64,000 bases of DNA from Mesorhizobium sp. SARCC-RB16n. Lineage in GTDB: Bacteria; Pseudomonadota; Alphaproteobacteria; Rhizobiales; Rhizobiaceae. A program made the position numbers and the translations under genes. Shown here in pieces: positions 36,191 to 45,333 of the stretch. The stretch is taken from the NCBI RefSeq assembly GCF_008520305.1, contig NZ_ML703264.1, positions 209,966-273,965 on the forward strand. Reading direction: 5' to 3'. Position 1 is the stretch's first letter. Every line of letters begins with the position of its first letter. The notes beneath the pieces were generated by a model. The model did not search any database, was not told where the DNA came from, and worked only from the letters and a program-made list of their open reading frames with translations.

Positions 36191-38122
36191 ATGAACTACA
36201 GGCGCGACATCGATGGCCTGCGGGCCGTTGCGGTGCTGCCAGTGGTGCTTTTCCATTTCGGCGTGTCCGCCATTCCCGGGGGCTTCACCGGCGTCGATAT
36301 TTTCTTTGTGATATCGGGCTATCTGATCAGCGGCAGCCTGCTGGATGATCTCGAGCGCGGCCAGTTCTCGATCGGACGTTTCTACTGGCGTCGCGCAAAG
36401 CGCATCCTGCCGGCGCTGACCTTCGTCATCCTGCTTGCAAGCATTGCGGCCTGGTTCATCCTGCTGCCATCGGACCTGCACGAATTCAGCCTCAGCGTGA
36501 TCGCCGCCTCGACCTTCTGGTCGAACATCTATTTCTGGAAGACGACGAACTATTTTTCGATCGACGCCGAATTGCGGCCGCTGCTGCACACATGGTCGCT
36601 TTCGGTCGAGGAGCAGTATTACATCTTCGCGCCGATCCTTATGTATCTGATCTACCGGTATGCCTCGAAGCGCTGGCTGGTGGTACTTCTGCCGATCGCC
36701 ATCGGCAGTTTTGCCCTGGCGGTCATGGCGACCACGCTGGCGCCGACGGCCGGCTTCTACCTCTTGCCGACACGCATCTGGGAACTGGCGCTGGGCGCCA
36801 TGCTGATGCTGAAAAGGCCACCGCCGCTCGCCAGCCGGGCGGCAACGGAACTGGTCGGCCTGGCCGGCTTTGCCCTGCTCGCATTCGGCTTCCTGACGAT
36901 TTCGGAGAGCGATCCATTTCCCGGCTACAATGCCCTGTTTCCCTGCATCGGAACCGCCTTGCTCATTTACGCAGGGCAGAATCACGCGGACCGGCCCGTG
37001 CCTGTCGCCACGCGTGTGCTTCAATTCGCTCCGATGGTCTGGGTGGGGCTCATCTCCTATTCGCTCTACCTTGTTCACTGGCCGATCAATTCCTTCGTCC
37101 ATTACCTCTCGCTGAAAGCGATCTCGGTGCCGACGATCGTCGCGATGACGGCGGCCAGCTTCGCCCTGGCGACCTTCTCGTGGAAATATGTCGAGCAGCC
37201 TTTCCGACAGAAGCGGGCCTTCACCGCGCCCCTGCCGATCTTCGCCTTTTCGGCGACGGCGATCGCCCTGCTGTGCGTCGGCGGTCTGGCCGGTGCGGTC
37301 GGCAACGGGTTCCCGCAGCGGTTTCCCGATTTCTCGACGCAACGGATCCTGGTGGGCGACTGGCGCAACGGTGTCTGCTTCAACGAAGGCGAGAGCCGGA
37401 TCGAGAACTGGAATCTAGCCGCCTGCACGCGCACGCATGGCTTTGCCACCAATGTGCTGCTGTGGGGCGATTCCTTCGCGGCTCACTACGTTTCGGGCCT
37501 GGAGGCCAACGCGCAGAAAATCCAGGCCAACGTCATCCAATATACCTATGCCGGCTGCCCTCCCAACCTGTCCTACTTTTCCTATGCCAGGCCGAACTGC
37601 ACCCGCTTCAACGAACGGGCGCTGTCGATCATCCGCGATGCCAACATCCAGGCGGTGATCCTGAGCGGTCGGTGGACGGACTACCAGGCCAGGGGCTTCG
37701 ACGGACTGCAGACGACGATCGACCGGCTGCGCGACATGGGTGTCAAGGTCTATGTCATCGGCCAGTCTCCGGAGTTCATCGCCGACGTCCAGAAGATCGC
37801 TTTCTTTGCAAAACACGAGGGCGCCGCAAACACATCCTGGCCGATGGCCATGGATCCCGACATCAACAAGCAGGTACAACTCTTCGCCAAGGGCGCGACC
37901 TTCGTCGATCCGCTCACCTATCTGTGCGACGCCGCCGGCTGTTCCTACGCGGATGCCGCCAGCAAGCAGTTTCTCTATTTCGACTATGGCCATTTTTCTT
38001 CCGCCGGCGCGACGCTGGCCATCTCGAAATACTGGCCGAGCTTCGCCGCAGGCGGCGAAGTCGCAAAGGCCAGGGAACAGGCGCCGACCGTCACCGGTGA
38101 GCTGGCGAAGCCCGCATTGTGA
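36191..38122 (+). CDS. OafA/YrhL-type acyltransferase with C-terminal SGNH domain
   Basis: 643 residues. The N-terminal half is an acyltransferase-3 membrane domain: YRRDIDGLRAVAVLPVVLFHF and FFVISGYLISGSLL, plus the RRAKRILPALTF loop, about 10 helices. After residue 380 a periplasmic SGNH hydrolase-like domain follows, with the Ser motif LLWGDSFAAHY and the late Asp/His pair FDYGHFSS. These proteins O-acetylate surface polysaccharides. ATG 36191 is chosen since conserved sequence starts there; the frame upstream to 36035 is not family-like. Confidence 0.9.
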   Translation: MNYRRDIDGLRAVAVLPVVLFHFGVSAIPGGFTGVDIFFVISGYLISGSLLDDLERGQFSIGRFYWRRAKRILPALTFVILLASIAAWFILLPSDLHEFSLSVIAASTFWSNIYFWKTTNYFSIDAELRPLLHTWSLSVEEQYYIFAPILMYLIYRYASKRWLVVLLPIAIGSFALAVMATTLAPTAGFYLLPTRIWELALGAMLMLKRPPPLASRAATELVGLAGFALLAFGFLTISESDPFPGYNALFPCIGTALLIYAGQNHADRPVPVATRVLQFAPMVWVGLISYSLYLVHWPINSFVHYLSLKAISVPTIVAMTAASFALATFSWKYVEQPFRQKRAFTAPLPIFAFSATAIALLCVGGLAGAVGNGFPQRFPDFSTQRILVGDWRNGVCFNEGESRIENWNLAACTRTHGFATNVLLWGDSFAAHYVSGLEANAQKIQANVIQYTYAGCPPNLSYFSYARPNCTRFNERALSIIRDANIQAVILSGRWTDYQARGFDGLQTTIDRLRDMGVKVYVIGQSPEFIADVQKIAFFAKHEGAANTSWPMAMDPDINKQVQLFAKGATFVDPLTYLCDAAGCSYADAASKQFLYFDYGHFSSAGATLAISKYWPSFAAGGEVAKAREQAPTVTGELAKPAL

Positions 38123-38174
38123 GACCGGTTTGCGATTGCCCGAAGCCATGCCGTCATGATAACGAGGCTGCAGC

Positions 38175-38248
38175 GCGGGTATGATGTAATGGTAGCCTGT
38201 CAGCTTCCCAAGCTGAACGCGCGGGTTCGATTCCCGCTACCCGCTCCA
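38175..38248 (+). tRNA. tRNA-Gly (anticodon CCC)
   Basis: A full cloverleaf: acceptor arms GCGGGTA and TACCCGC, D-arm with AATGGTAGC, anticodon stem TCAGC/GCTGA around loop TTCCCAA (anticodon CCC), and T-arm GCGGGTTCGATTCCCGC. Discriminator T is followed by an encoded CCA. It lies between the acyltransferase and the sulfotransferase gene; 38249-38306 holds nothing else. Confidence 0.97.
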
Positions 38249-38306
38249 GCCTGAGGCCGAAAAGTCTGTTGGCCTACACTGGAACCTGCCCGGCTGTCGG
38301 GAATGC

Positions 38307-39068
38307 CTAGGCCTGGGCAGTTCGCATCTGCTTCTTGAGCAGGAACCGGGCGAGGTTGTTGATATTCCGCGGCGCCACCTTCTTGGGCAGATGCGCCAGC
38401 AGACCTTCCGATTTGACGTCGTTGCGGAACCGCTCCGCCCAGTCTTCGGTGAGGCTGTCCCGCTGCAGGCGCAAATTCGTCTCGAACTCTCCGTCCGGCA
38501 TTTCCATCGACAACTGCCGGGCCACCGACGCGACGTACGGACGAGGATTGTCCAACAGATCCTCGTAATAAAAGTGATCGTAGTGCAGATCGGCCAGTCG
38601 CAGGTAAGCTTCCCAGAAGGCATAGCTTTGCTCGATCAGGAAATAGGCCTGACAGATGCCGGCAAAGTCGTATTGCGGAACCAGATCCGCGCCGTCCATC
38701 GTGCTTCTCCAATGGCCTGACGCCTTTGCCCGACAATAGGAAATCGCTTGGCGAAGACGGTCCCGCCGCTCCAGCAGGACCAAACCCATGGCATGGCGCC
38801 GACCACATTCCGCCAGGAAGTCGACTCCATATTTGGCCTGCGACCAGTGAAGGTGCCGGGGAAACAGCTTCACGGCGAACGCGCCGTTTGCGGTCCCGCC
38901 GTGGTCGATCACGGCGGACAGCAGATCATCGAAGGATTTCGGCTTGCACCCCAGATTGGTCGTGTCGAGCCACTCGGCCGACTTGCCGAACAACCCCGTG
39001 CTGTTTGTGAGGCTGCCAAGCCATTCAGAACCGCTGCGGGCTTCGGTCAGTATCGCCACGCCCTTCAT
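38307..39068 (-). CDS. Stf0-like sulfotransferase
   Basis: 253 residues. The N-terminal AILTEARSGSEWLGSLTNSTG matches the PAPS 5'-phosphosulfate loop of Stf0-type sulfotransferases, and the later LLERRDRLRQAISYCRA supplies the 3'-phosphate-binding pattern. The family sulfates trehalose in mycobacteria and various glycans elsewhere; here a surface carbohydrate is likely. ATG 39068 is used, though no strong ribosome-binding site is seen; the frame stays open to 39176. Base composition is somewhat lower in GC, a hint of transfer. Confidence 0.8.
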   Translation of the reverse strand: MKGVAILTEARSGSEWLGSLTNSTGLFGKSAEWLDTTNLGCKPKSFDDLLSAVIDHGGTANGAFAVKLFPRHLHWSQAKYGVDFLAECGRRHAMGLVLLERRDRLRQAISYCRAKASGHWRSTMDGADLVPQYDFAGICQAYFLIEQSYAFWEAYLRLADLHYDHFYYEDLLDNPRPYVASVARQLSMEMPDGEFETNLRLQRDSLTEDWAERFRNDVKSEGLLAHLPKKVAPRNINNLARFLLKKQMRTAQA

Positions 39069-39292
39069 GTGTGCCGATAGTCCGCAGCCCGAGCGATGTC
39101 GATTGCAGAATGCCGTTCTTCTTGATGGTCCCCCGGCATGGTCAAAGCTCCACTTAAACAGCGCCTCAACGGACAAAGGCTTATATGTTCCGTCGATTCG
39201 ATCTTAGGATAAGCTAAAATGCGGCCCCAAACACGTTACAGTTGGTTAATCAACGCCACGCCTTGGGCTCGAAGAGCCTGAACATGTGCGCA

Positions 39293-39324
39293 AAGGCCGG
39301 CCACGCAGCGGATGGCCGGTCCTT
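39293..39324. terminator. Stem-loop downstream of the Arg/His-rich gene
   Basis: AAGGCCGGCCA (39293-39303) pairs with TGGCCGGTCCTT (39313-39324) with one bulged T and a 9-nt loop, 18 bp past the stop at 39342 on the reverse strand, followed by TTTG. A likely terminator. The remainder of 39069-39341 shows no gene I can support. Confidence 0.6.
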
Positions 39325-39341
39325 GCCTCAGCCAGAAGCGG

Positions 39342-39692
39342 TTACAGCCAGGCCCCAGCCCATACACGCTCGCGCCAGCAGCGGACATGGCGGCGACCGT
39401 GGCGCCAGTAGCGGCGGCAAACCCTGCGCCAGACGCGGCGGCGACCGTGGCGACGACGCCAGTGGCCATAGTGGCCACGATGATGCCAGCGATGCCCGTG
39501 GCGATGGGAGACCTGCTCCAGCTCTGCTCCGTCATCCCCTTCGAAGAGGGCCGGATCCGGCTTGTCAAGTTGATCGAGAATTCCGTTGCCCTGGGGAATA
39601 CCGGCAACCGCGCGGCCGGGTCTGGCCACGCCCGCAAACACCACCGCCCCCGCAAGGCCAAGCATTCCAGTAAGAAACAACCGACGTTCCAT
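39342..39692 (-). CDS. Tat-signal protein with an Arg/His/Trp-rich tail
   Basis: 116 residues. It opens MERRLFLTGMLGLAG, with the twin-arginine RRxFL pattern and a hydrophobic core, cleavage likely after GRAVA. A short acidic middle (DQLDKPDPALFEGDDGAELEQ) precedes a 54-residue tail with 19 Arg, 10 His and 7 Trp and two Cys. Such proteins recur in Rhizobiales and are sometimes auto-named protamine-like; no function is established. ATG 39692 follows CGGAGGG by 4 nt. It could bind nucleic acid, metal or the anionic envelope. Confidence 0.75.
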   Translation of the reverse strand: MERRLFLTGMLGLAGAVVFAGVARPGRAVAGIPQGNGILDQLDKPDPALFEGDDGAELEQVSHRHGHRWHHRGHYGHWRRRHGRRRVWRRVCRRYWRHGRRHVRCWRERVWAGAWL

Positions 39693-39798
39693 AAAACCCT
39701 CCGAGTTGTTGACCATCGACACCTCGTTCCCTCGCCCGAAACAGGCTCCAGCGCGCATGCCGATCGGTTTGAACGCGCCGCGGCGGGTTCTCGTTCCA

Positions 39799-40788
39799 TC
39801 ACCCCACTTCGCGCAGGATGAAATCATGCAGCATCTTGGCCGCCGGCGACAGGACGCGATTCCTGACCGTGATCAGGCTGTAGGGTCTCACCTCGATGTC
39901 GAATTCGGTCTGGACGACATCGATTGCGCCGGCAAGGCCGTCCGGGTTCTGGATGAACTTCGCCACCTGCACCGAGACCGGCGCTATGGCATCGGATTGC
40001 GCGACCATGACCAGCGTGAGCAGCAGTGAGCTGGTATTCAGGATCCGGTCCGGCAGCGCGATGTTGCGGTTCAGGAAGTTGCTCTCCATCGCCTGGCGCA
40101 AGGGCGAACCGCCCGACTGGAAGACCCAGTCAAAGGCAGCGGTGTCTTCCAGCCGCACCACATTACCCCTCGCGAGCGGGTGGCCGCGGCGCACGATCAG
40201 GCAGGCCTTCTCGACGCCGATCACACGGGATTCGAACAGCCGCGGATTGAGGTCGTCGGGAATGCGGGCGATGATGAAGTCGTGGCGCGAGGCGATCAGC
40301 TCGCGGGCGAGCACATTGGAGGTTTCGACCTGCATGGTGATCTCGATGCGCGGGTAGATGCGGCGGATCTCGCGAATCGCCGGCACGGCCAGTTCGATCG
40401 CCGGCGCGGTCACGGCGCCGAGGAACACCGAGCCGCCCTTGCCGGCCTTGAGCTCGGCAATCTCGCGGTCGGCTTCGCGCATCTCGAGCAGGATCGAGCG
40501 GGCCCGCCTGGCAAGCGCCTGGCCATAGGGGGTGAGGGTCACGCCGCGCGGCAGCCGTTCGCACAGCTTCACGTCGAGCACCGCCTCCATCTCGGCGATC
40601 ATGCGCGAGGCGGCCGGCTGGGAGATGTTCATGACCTGGGCAGCGGCGCTCACCCGTCCGTGATCGTCGAGGGCGGCGATCATGCGCATGTGGCGCAAGC
40701 TCAAGCCACTGCGCAGGAGTATCTCCCCGTCTGCCGGGAGCTTCTCATAACTTACTGGAATCGCATCGGGATCGCGCAATGCCGCCAT
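39799..40788 (-). CDS. gbpR: LysR-family regulator of the chvE locus
   Basis: 329 residues. The N-terminal helix-turn-helix LSLRHMRMIAALDDHGRVSAAAQVMNISQPAASRMIAEME and the LysR effector domain are complete. It is divergent from a chvE-gguABC set, the position of gbpR, the galactose-binding-protein regulator of Agrobacterium, hence the name. ATG 40788 has GGAAG 5 nt upstream. It likely activates chvE when inducing sugars are present. Confidence 0.85.
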   Translation of the reverse strand: MAALRDPDAIPVSYEKLPADGEILLRSGLSLRHMRMIAALDDHGRVSAAAQVMNISQPAASRMIAEMEAVLDVKLCERLPRGVTLTPYGQALARRARSILLEMREADREIAELKAGKGGSVFLGAVTAPAIELAVPAIREIRRIYPRIEITMQVETSNVLARELIASRHDFIIARIPDDLNPRLFESRVIGVEKACLIVRRGHPLARGNVVRLEDTAAFDWVFQSGGSPLRQAMESNFLNRNIALPDRILNTSSLLLTLVMVAQSDAIAPVSVQVAKFIQNPDGLAGAIDVVQTEFDIEVRPYSLITVRNRVLSPAAKMLHDFILREVG

Positions 40789-40830
40789 GATCTTCCAGCC
40801 TTTCCGCCGGTCCTTTCCGCATGCTAGATC

Positions 40831-40846
40831 ATACCGGTTTCGGTAT
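40831..40846. promoter_or_regulatory. Dyad in the gbpR-chvE gap (candidate GbpR site)
   Basis: ATACCG-GTTT-CGGTAT, perfect 6-bp arms, 43 bp upstream of the gbpR start and 234 bp before chvE, inside the 291-bp divergent gap. It resembles the ATAC-N7-GTAT class of LysR boxes but with an 8-bp spacer. A TTGACA at 40868-40873 nearby may be a promoter element; no good -10 was seen. Confidence 0.45.
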
Positions 40847-41079
40847 AGCAACCACCAAAGATCGCATTTGACAGTTATGGCAAAGGGACCCACCCTTCGC
40901 GCGTTCCGAGGTGCAAGGGTCGGTAACGACAAAAATCGTATCGATTGAAACTGCGTCGCGGAGCCGATTGGGAGGATACCGGAGATCGATAAAGCCGACA
41001 GCGGCGCGTTTGCGCTCCTGTCTGGCTGCGCGGCCCGCGAAGCCCCGAGGTGTCGCGTCCATCAACCAGGGAGAGTAAT

Positions 41080-42150
41080 GTGAAGATCATCAAGACGCTG
41101 GCCGCCGTCGCGGCCCTTGGCATCGCTGCCATGAGCTATCAGGCGCATGCGGCCGACAAGGGTCTTGTCGGCGTGCTAATGCCGACCAAGACCTCGCAGC
41201 GCTGGATCAATGACGGCGACGCCGTCAAATCCCAGCTCGAGGCTCTCGGCTACACCGTCGACCTGCAGTATGCGCAGGACGACATCCCCAACCAGCTCAG
41301 CCAGCTGGAAAACGAAATCACCAAGGGTCCGAAGGCGCTGATCATCGCCTCGATCGACGGCACCACTTTGTCGGATGCGCTGCAGAAGGCCGCTGACGCT
41401 GGCGTCGTCGTCGTCGCCTATGACCGCCTGATCAAGAAGACCGCCAATGTCGACTATTACACCACCTTCGACAATTTCGGCGTCGGCGTGATCCAGGCGA
41501 ATTCCCTGGTCAAGGGCCTCAAGGAGCGCTTCCCGAACACCAAGCCGTGGAATGTCGAACTGTTCGGCGGCTCGCCAGACGACAACAATGCCTTCTTCTT
41601 CTACAATGGTGCGATTTCGGTCCTGCAGCCGTTGATCGACGACGGCTCGATCAAGATCAAGTCCGGCCAGATGGGCATGGACAAGGTCGGCACGCTGCGC
41701 TGGCTGGCGGCAACCGCCCAGGCCCGCATGGACAACCTGCTCTCGGCCAACTACTCGGACGGCAGCCGCGTCGATGGCGTTCTGTCGCCCTATGACGGCC
41801 TGTCGCGCGGTATCACCGCATCGCTGCGCGCAGTGGGCTACGGCACGGCCGCTCAGCCTTGGCCGATCGTGACCGGCCAGGACGCCGAGACCGCCTCGGT
41901 GAAGCTGATCATCTCGGGCGAGCAGTACTCGACCGTGTTCAAGGACACCCGCGAACTGGCCAAAGCCACTGTCGGTCTGGTCGACAAGGTGCTCTCGGGC
42001 GGCAAGCCCGAGGGCCTCGACACCAAGACCTACAACAACGACGTCAAGGTCGTTCCCTCGATCCTGTTGACGCCGCACGAAGTCGACAAGTCGAACTACC
42101 AGAAGCTGGTCGTCGACTCCGGCTACATCAAGGCCGAAGATCTGAAGTAA
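41080..42150 (+). CDS. chvE: Multiple-sugar-binding periplasmic protein ChvE
   Basis: 356 residues with a signal peptide ([22 protein letters not shown]) and the ChvE pattern [40 protein letters not shown] and [10 protein letters not shown]. It binds aldoses such as glucose, galactose, arabinose and xylose; in Agrobacterium it also signals to VirA. GTG 41080 is the start: AGGGAGAG lies 6 nt upstream, and the ATG two bases earlier meets a stop at once. A terminator-like hairpin follows, so gguAB is probably expressed at a lower level. Confidence 0.93.
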   Translation: MKIIKTLAAVAALGIAAMSYQAHAADKGLVGVLMPTKTSQRWINDGDAVKSQLEALGYTVDLQYAQDDIPNQLSQLENEITKGPKALIIASIDGTTLSDALQKAADAGVVVVAYDRLIKKTANVDYYTTFDNFGVGVIQANSLVKGLKERFPNTKPWNVELFGGSPDDNNAFFFYNGAISVLQPLIDDGSIKIKSGQMGMDKVGTLRWLAATAQARMDNLLSANYSDGSRVDGVLSPYDGLSRGITASLRAVGYGTAAQPWPIVTGQDAETASVKLIISGEQYSTVFKDTRELAKATVGLVDKVLSGGKPEGLDTKTYNNDVKVVPSILLTPHEVDKSNYQKLVVDSGYIKAEDLK

Positions 42151-42167
42151 TCTTGGCTATAAAGTCA

Positions 42168-42196
42168 GGGGTCCTGCGCGACGCAGGGCCCCTTTT
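42168..42196 (+). terminator. Terminator-like hairpin after chvE
   Basis: GGGGTCCTGCG (42168-42178) pairs with CGCAGGGCCCC (42182-42192), one T-G wobble, 3-nt loop, followed by TTTT. It starts 17 bp past the chvE stop and probably stops most transcripts before gguA. Confidence 0.85.
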
Positions 42197-42236
42197 CGTT
42201 CACAAGCGACCCCGGTATTGTTTCTGCCGGCCTAGA

Positions 42237-42280
42237 GCAATTCCAGGAAAAGTGCGTAGCGGTTTTCCGTCAGGAATTGC
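42237..42280. repeat. Palindromic intergenic repeat of rhizobial type
   Basis: Nested arms: GCAATTCC (42237-42244) with GGAATTGC (42273-42280) and GGAAAA (42246-42251) with TTTTCC (42263-42268). I recognise this AGCAATTCCAGGAAAA pattern as a very common dispersed palindrome in Mesorhizobium and Brucella relatives. It sits 36 bp before gguA, so it lies in the gguA leader or promoter. Confidence 0.7.
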
Positions 42281-42315
42281 GTAAAAACAAGAAAGTCTAG
42301 GAGGAGCTTGCCCTG

Positions 42316-43848
42316 ATGACCTCGACGATTTTGGAGATGCGCGACATCACCAAGACGTTCCCCGGCGTGAAGGCGCTGTCGAACGTCAACCTCAGCGTAG
42401 AGGAAGGCGAGATCCACGCCGTGGTCGGCGAGAACGGCGCCGGCAAGTCGACACTGATGAAAGTGCTGTCGGGCGTCTATCCCGCAGGCACCTATGACGG
42501 CCAGATCATTTTTCAGGGCCAGGAATGCCAGTTCAAAGGCATTCATGACAGCGAACACAAGGGCATCGTCATCATCCACCAGGAGCTTGCTCTGGTGCCG
42601 ATGCTGTCGATCGCCGAAAACATTTTCCTCGGCAACGAACACGCCAGCTACGGCGTCATCGACTGGGACGCCAACGAGGCGCGCACTAGCGCCCTGTTGA
42701 AGAAAGTGGGCCTCAGGGAGGACCCCAAGACCCTGATCACCAATATCGGCGTCGGCAAGCAGCAACTGGTCGAGATCGCCAAGGCGCTGAGCAAGGAAGT
42801 CAAGCTGCTGATCCTCGACGAGCCGACCGCGTCGCTCAGCGAAAAGGACAGCCAGGCGCTGCTCGACCTGCTGCTCGAATTCAAGCGGCAAGGCATGACC
42901 TCGATCCTCATCTCGCACAAGCTCAACGAGGTGAACCGGGTCGCCGACAAGGTTACCGTCATCCGTGACGGGCGCACTATCGAGACGTTGGCCAAGCAGG
43001 ACATTTCAGAGGACCGCATCATCACCTCGATGGTCGGCCGCTCGCTCGACGACCGCTATCCGCCGCGCGAGCCTGACATCGGCGACGTCGTGTTCGAGGT
43101 GAAGAACTGGTCGGTCTATCACCCGATCCATGCCGAGCGGCAGGTGATCAAGGGCATCAACATCAACGTGCGCAAGGGCGAGGTGGTGGGCATTGCCGGG
43201 CTGATGGGCGCCGGTCGCACCGAATTCGCCATGAGCCTATTCGGCCGCTCCTATGGCCGACGCATCACCGGCGAGGTGCTGCTTAAGGGCAAGCCGGTCG
43301 ATGTCTCCTCGGTGAGCAAGGCGGTCCAACACGGCATCGCTTACGTGACCGAGGACCGCAAGACCTATGGTCTCAACCTTATCGACCATATCAAGCATAA
43401 CATCACGCTGGCCAATCTCGGCGGCGTCTCGCGCCACAGCGTGATCGACGACATGCGCGAGCTCGCAGTTGCCAACGACTATCGCAAGAAGACCAATATC
43501 CGCGCCTCCAGCGTCTACCAGATGACCGGCAATCTTTCCGGCGGCAACCAGCAGAAGGTGGTGCTGTCGAAATGGCTGTTCGCCGATCCGGAAGTTCTGA
43601 TCCTCGACGAGCCGACGCGCGGCATCGATGTCGGCGCCAAGTACGAGATCTACACGATCATCGCGCGCCTCGCCGCCGAGGGTAAGGCGATCGTGGTCAT
43701 CTCGTCGGAAATGCCGGAATTGCTCGGCATCACCGACCGTATCTATGTCATGAACGAAGGGCGTATCGTGGGCGAAATGCCCGCAGCGGACGCGAGCCAG
43801 GAAAAAATAATGCGCGCCATCGTTCGGGGAGAAGGAAAAGCAGCATGA
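42316..43848 (+). CDS. gguA: Sugar ABC transporter, double ATP-binding protein GguA
   Basis: 510 residues, two ABC domains of the CUT2 type: Walker [10 protein letters not shown] near residue 38, [13 protein letters not shown], then in the second half [15 protein letters not shown] and [15 protein letters not shown]. It powers uptake of ChvE-bound sugars. AGGAGGAG lies 10 nt before ATG 42316. It overlaps gguB by 4 nt (ATGA). Confidence 0.93.
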   Translation: MTSTILEMRDITKTFPGVKALSNVNLSVEEGEIHAVVGENGAGKSTLMKVLSGVYPAGTYDGQIIFQGQECQFKGIHDSEHKGIVIIHQELALVPMLSIAENIFLGNEHASYGVIDWDANEARTSALLKKVGLREDPKTLITNIGVGKQQLVEIAKALSKEVKLLILDEPTASLSEKDSQALLDLLLEFKRQGMTSILISHKLNEVNRVADKVTVIRDGRTIETLAKQDISEDRIITSMVGRSLDDRYPPREPDIGDVVFEVKNWSVYHPIHAERQVIKGININVRKGEVVGIAGLMGAGRTEFAMSLFGRSYGRRITGEVLLKGKPVDVSSVSKAVQHGIAYVTEDRKTYGLNLIDHIKHNITLANLGGVSRHSVIDDMRELAVANDYRKKTNIRASSVYQMTGNLSGGNQQKVVLSKWLFADPEVLILDEPTRGIDVGAKYEIYTIIARLAAEGKAIVVISSEMPELLGITDRIYVMNEGRIVGEMPAADASQEKIMRAIVRGEGKAA

Positions 43849-45131
43849 GCACCGAAAGCGCACCCGCCCCGCAAGGCAACGTCGCCGAAGAACAGCGTCC
43901 ACGCATCGCCGTCTCGGCGCTGACGACGAACCTGCGCGAATACGGCCTGATTATTGCGCTGATCGTCATCATGCTGTTCTTCCAGTTCACCACATCGGGA
44001 ACGCTGTTCAAGCCGGTCAACCTCAGCAACTTGGTACAGCAGAACTCGTTCATCATCGTGATGGCGCTGGGCATGCTGCTGGTCATCGTTTCCGGCTATA
44101 TTGACCTCAGCGTCGGATCGGTCGCCGGCTTCATCGGCGCGCTGGCCGCGAACATGATGGTCATCTGGCAGCTCGGACCGCTCAGCAATCCGCTGGTGGT
44201 TTCGATCGTCTGCCTGATCGTGGGCGGCCTGATCGGCGCGGCGCAAGGCTATTGGATCGCCTATCACCGGATACCGAGCTTCATCGTCACGCTGGCGGGC
44301 ATGCTGATCTTCCGCGGCATCTGCCAGGCGCTGCTGGGCGGCGGATCCTCGGTGGGGCCGCTTCCAGACGGCTTCAAGGCGCTGAGTTCCGGATTCATCC
44401 CGGATGTCATCGGTCCGCTGACGCTGATCCCGCCGACGGTGAACGCGGCCGGCAAGACCATCCTGGGAAGCGGCCTGACGTTGCACATGACGACGGTGGT
44501 GCTCGGCCTTATCGCCGTGCTGGCCTATGCCTATTTCGGGGTCAGGACGCGACGCAAGCGCGAACGCCACGGCTATGAGGCCGAGCCGTTCCCCTTGTTC
44601 GTCATCAAGACGCTGGTCGCCAGCGCGCTGGCGCTGTTCCTGGTCTATGAATTCGCCAGCTACAGGGGCCTGCCGGTGGTGCTGCTCGTCATGGGCGTGC
44701 TGATCTCGCTGTTCGTCTTCGTTACCAAGCGTATGACCATTGGCCGCCGCATCTACGCGATGGGCGGTAACCCCAAGGCCGCGCAATTGTCGGGCATCAA
44801 CACCGAGCGGCTGACGCTTCTGGTGTTCATCAATATGGGCGTGTTGTCGGCGCTCGGCGGCCTGATCATCGCCGCGCGTCTCGGCCAGGCCGTGCCGGCC
44901 GCGGGCCTCGGCAGCGAACTCGACGTGATCGCGGCAGTCTTCATCGGCGGCGCCTCGGCCATGGGCGGCGTCGGCCAGGTGATCGGCGCGGTGGTCGGCG
45001 GCTTCATCATGGGCGTGATGAACAACGGCATGTCGATCATGGGCGTCAATGTCGACTGGCAGCAGGTGGTCAAGGGACTGGTGCTGCTCGGCGCCGTCAT
45101 CTTCGACGTCTACAACAAAAACAAGGCTTGA
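43845..45131 (+). CDS. gguB: Sugar ABC transporter permease GguB
   Basis: 428 residues, longer than ordinary CUT2 permeases (about 330) because of an inserted segment between helices (about residues 180-270), as in XylH/GguB proteins. Family marks are [21 protein letters not shown] and [19 protein letters not shown]. About 12 hydrophobic segments. It forms the membrane channel with GguA. The ATG is in the 4-nt overlap with gguA. The following 202 bp to gguC show no clear terminator. Confidence 0.92.
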   Translation: MSTESAPAPQGNVAEEQRPRIAVSALTTNLREYGLIIALIVIMLFFQFTTSGTLFKPVNLSNLVQQNSFIIVMALGMLLVIVSGYIDLSVGSVAGFIGALAANMMVIWQLGPLSNPLVVSIVCLIVGGLIGAAQGYWIAYHRIPSFIVTLAGMLIFRGICQALLGGGSSVGPLPDGFKALSSGFIPDVIGPLTLIPPTVNAAGKTILGSGLTLHMTTVVLGLIAVLAYAYFGVRTRRKRERHGYEAEPFPLFVIKTLVASALALFLVYEFASYRGLPVVLLVMGVLISLFVFVTKRMTIGRRIYAMGGNPKAAQLSGINTERLTLLVFINMGVLSALGGLIIAARLGQAVPAAGLGSELDVIAAVFIGGASAMGGVGQVIGAVVGGFIMGVMNNGMSIMGVNVDWQQVVKGLVLLGAVIFDVYNKNKA

Positions 45132-45333
45132 GGCCGGGGGCGAGGACTAGGAGGCATACGGGTTCTAGATCGCGAAGCTGCCGGCAGCCCGTCGGCACCA
45201 AGAAGTCCGGGGAAGGACCAGGCTCGCGAACGCAATCCGGACGAAGCGTTTCAACCGTGGCGCGTTCCCGCGCCGCGCCGGCAAGGTTTTGCCCATTGGC
45301 AGCCGGATACAGATGAATGAGAGAGGACTGATC

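Noticed and set aside
35981-37342. A 453-codon reverse-strand frame opposite the acyltransferase
   Set aside because: The forward frame has acyltransferase-3 and SGNH motifs; the reverse frame is rich in Arg, Gln and Gly as expected of an antisense shadow.
38175-38248. tRNA-Gly as attachment site of an integrated element
   Set aside because: No second copy of the tRNA 3' end was noticed in the window and no integrase or mobility gene is present, so no element is called.
39312-39821. A 169-codon + strand frame opposite the Arg/His-rich gene
   Set aside because: Ala/Pro-rich with no ribosome-binding site or motif, whereas the reverse frame has a strong Shine-Dalgarno and a Tat signal.
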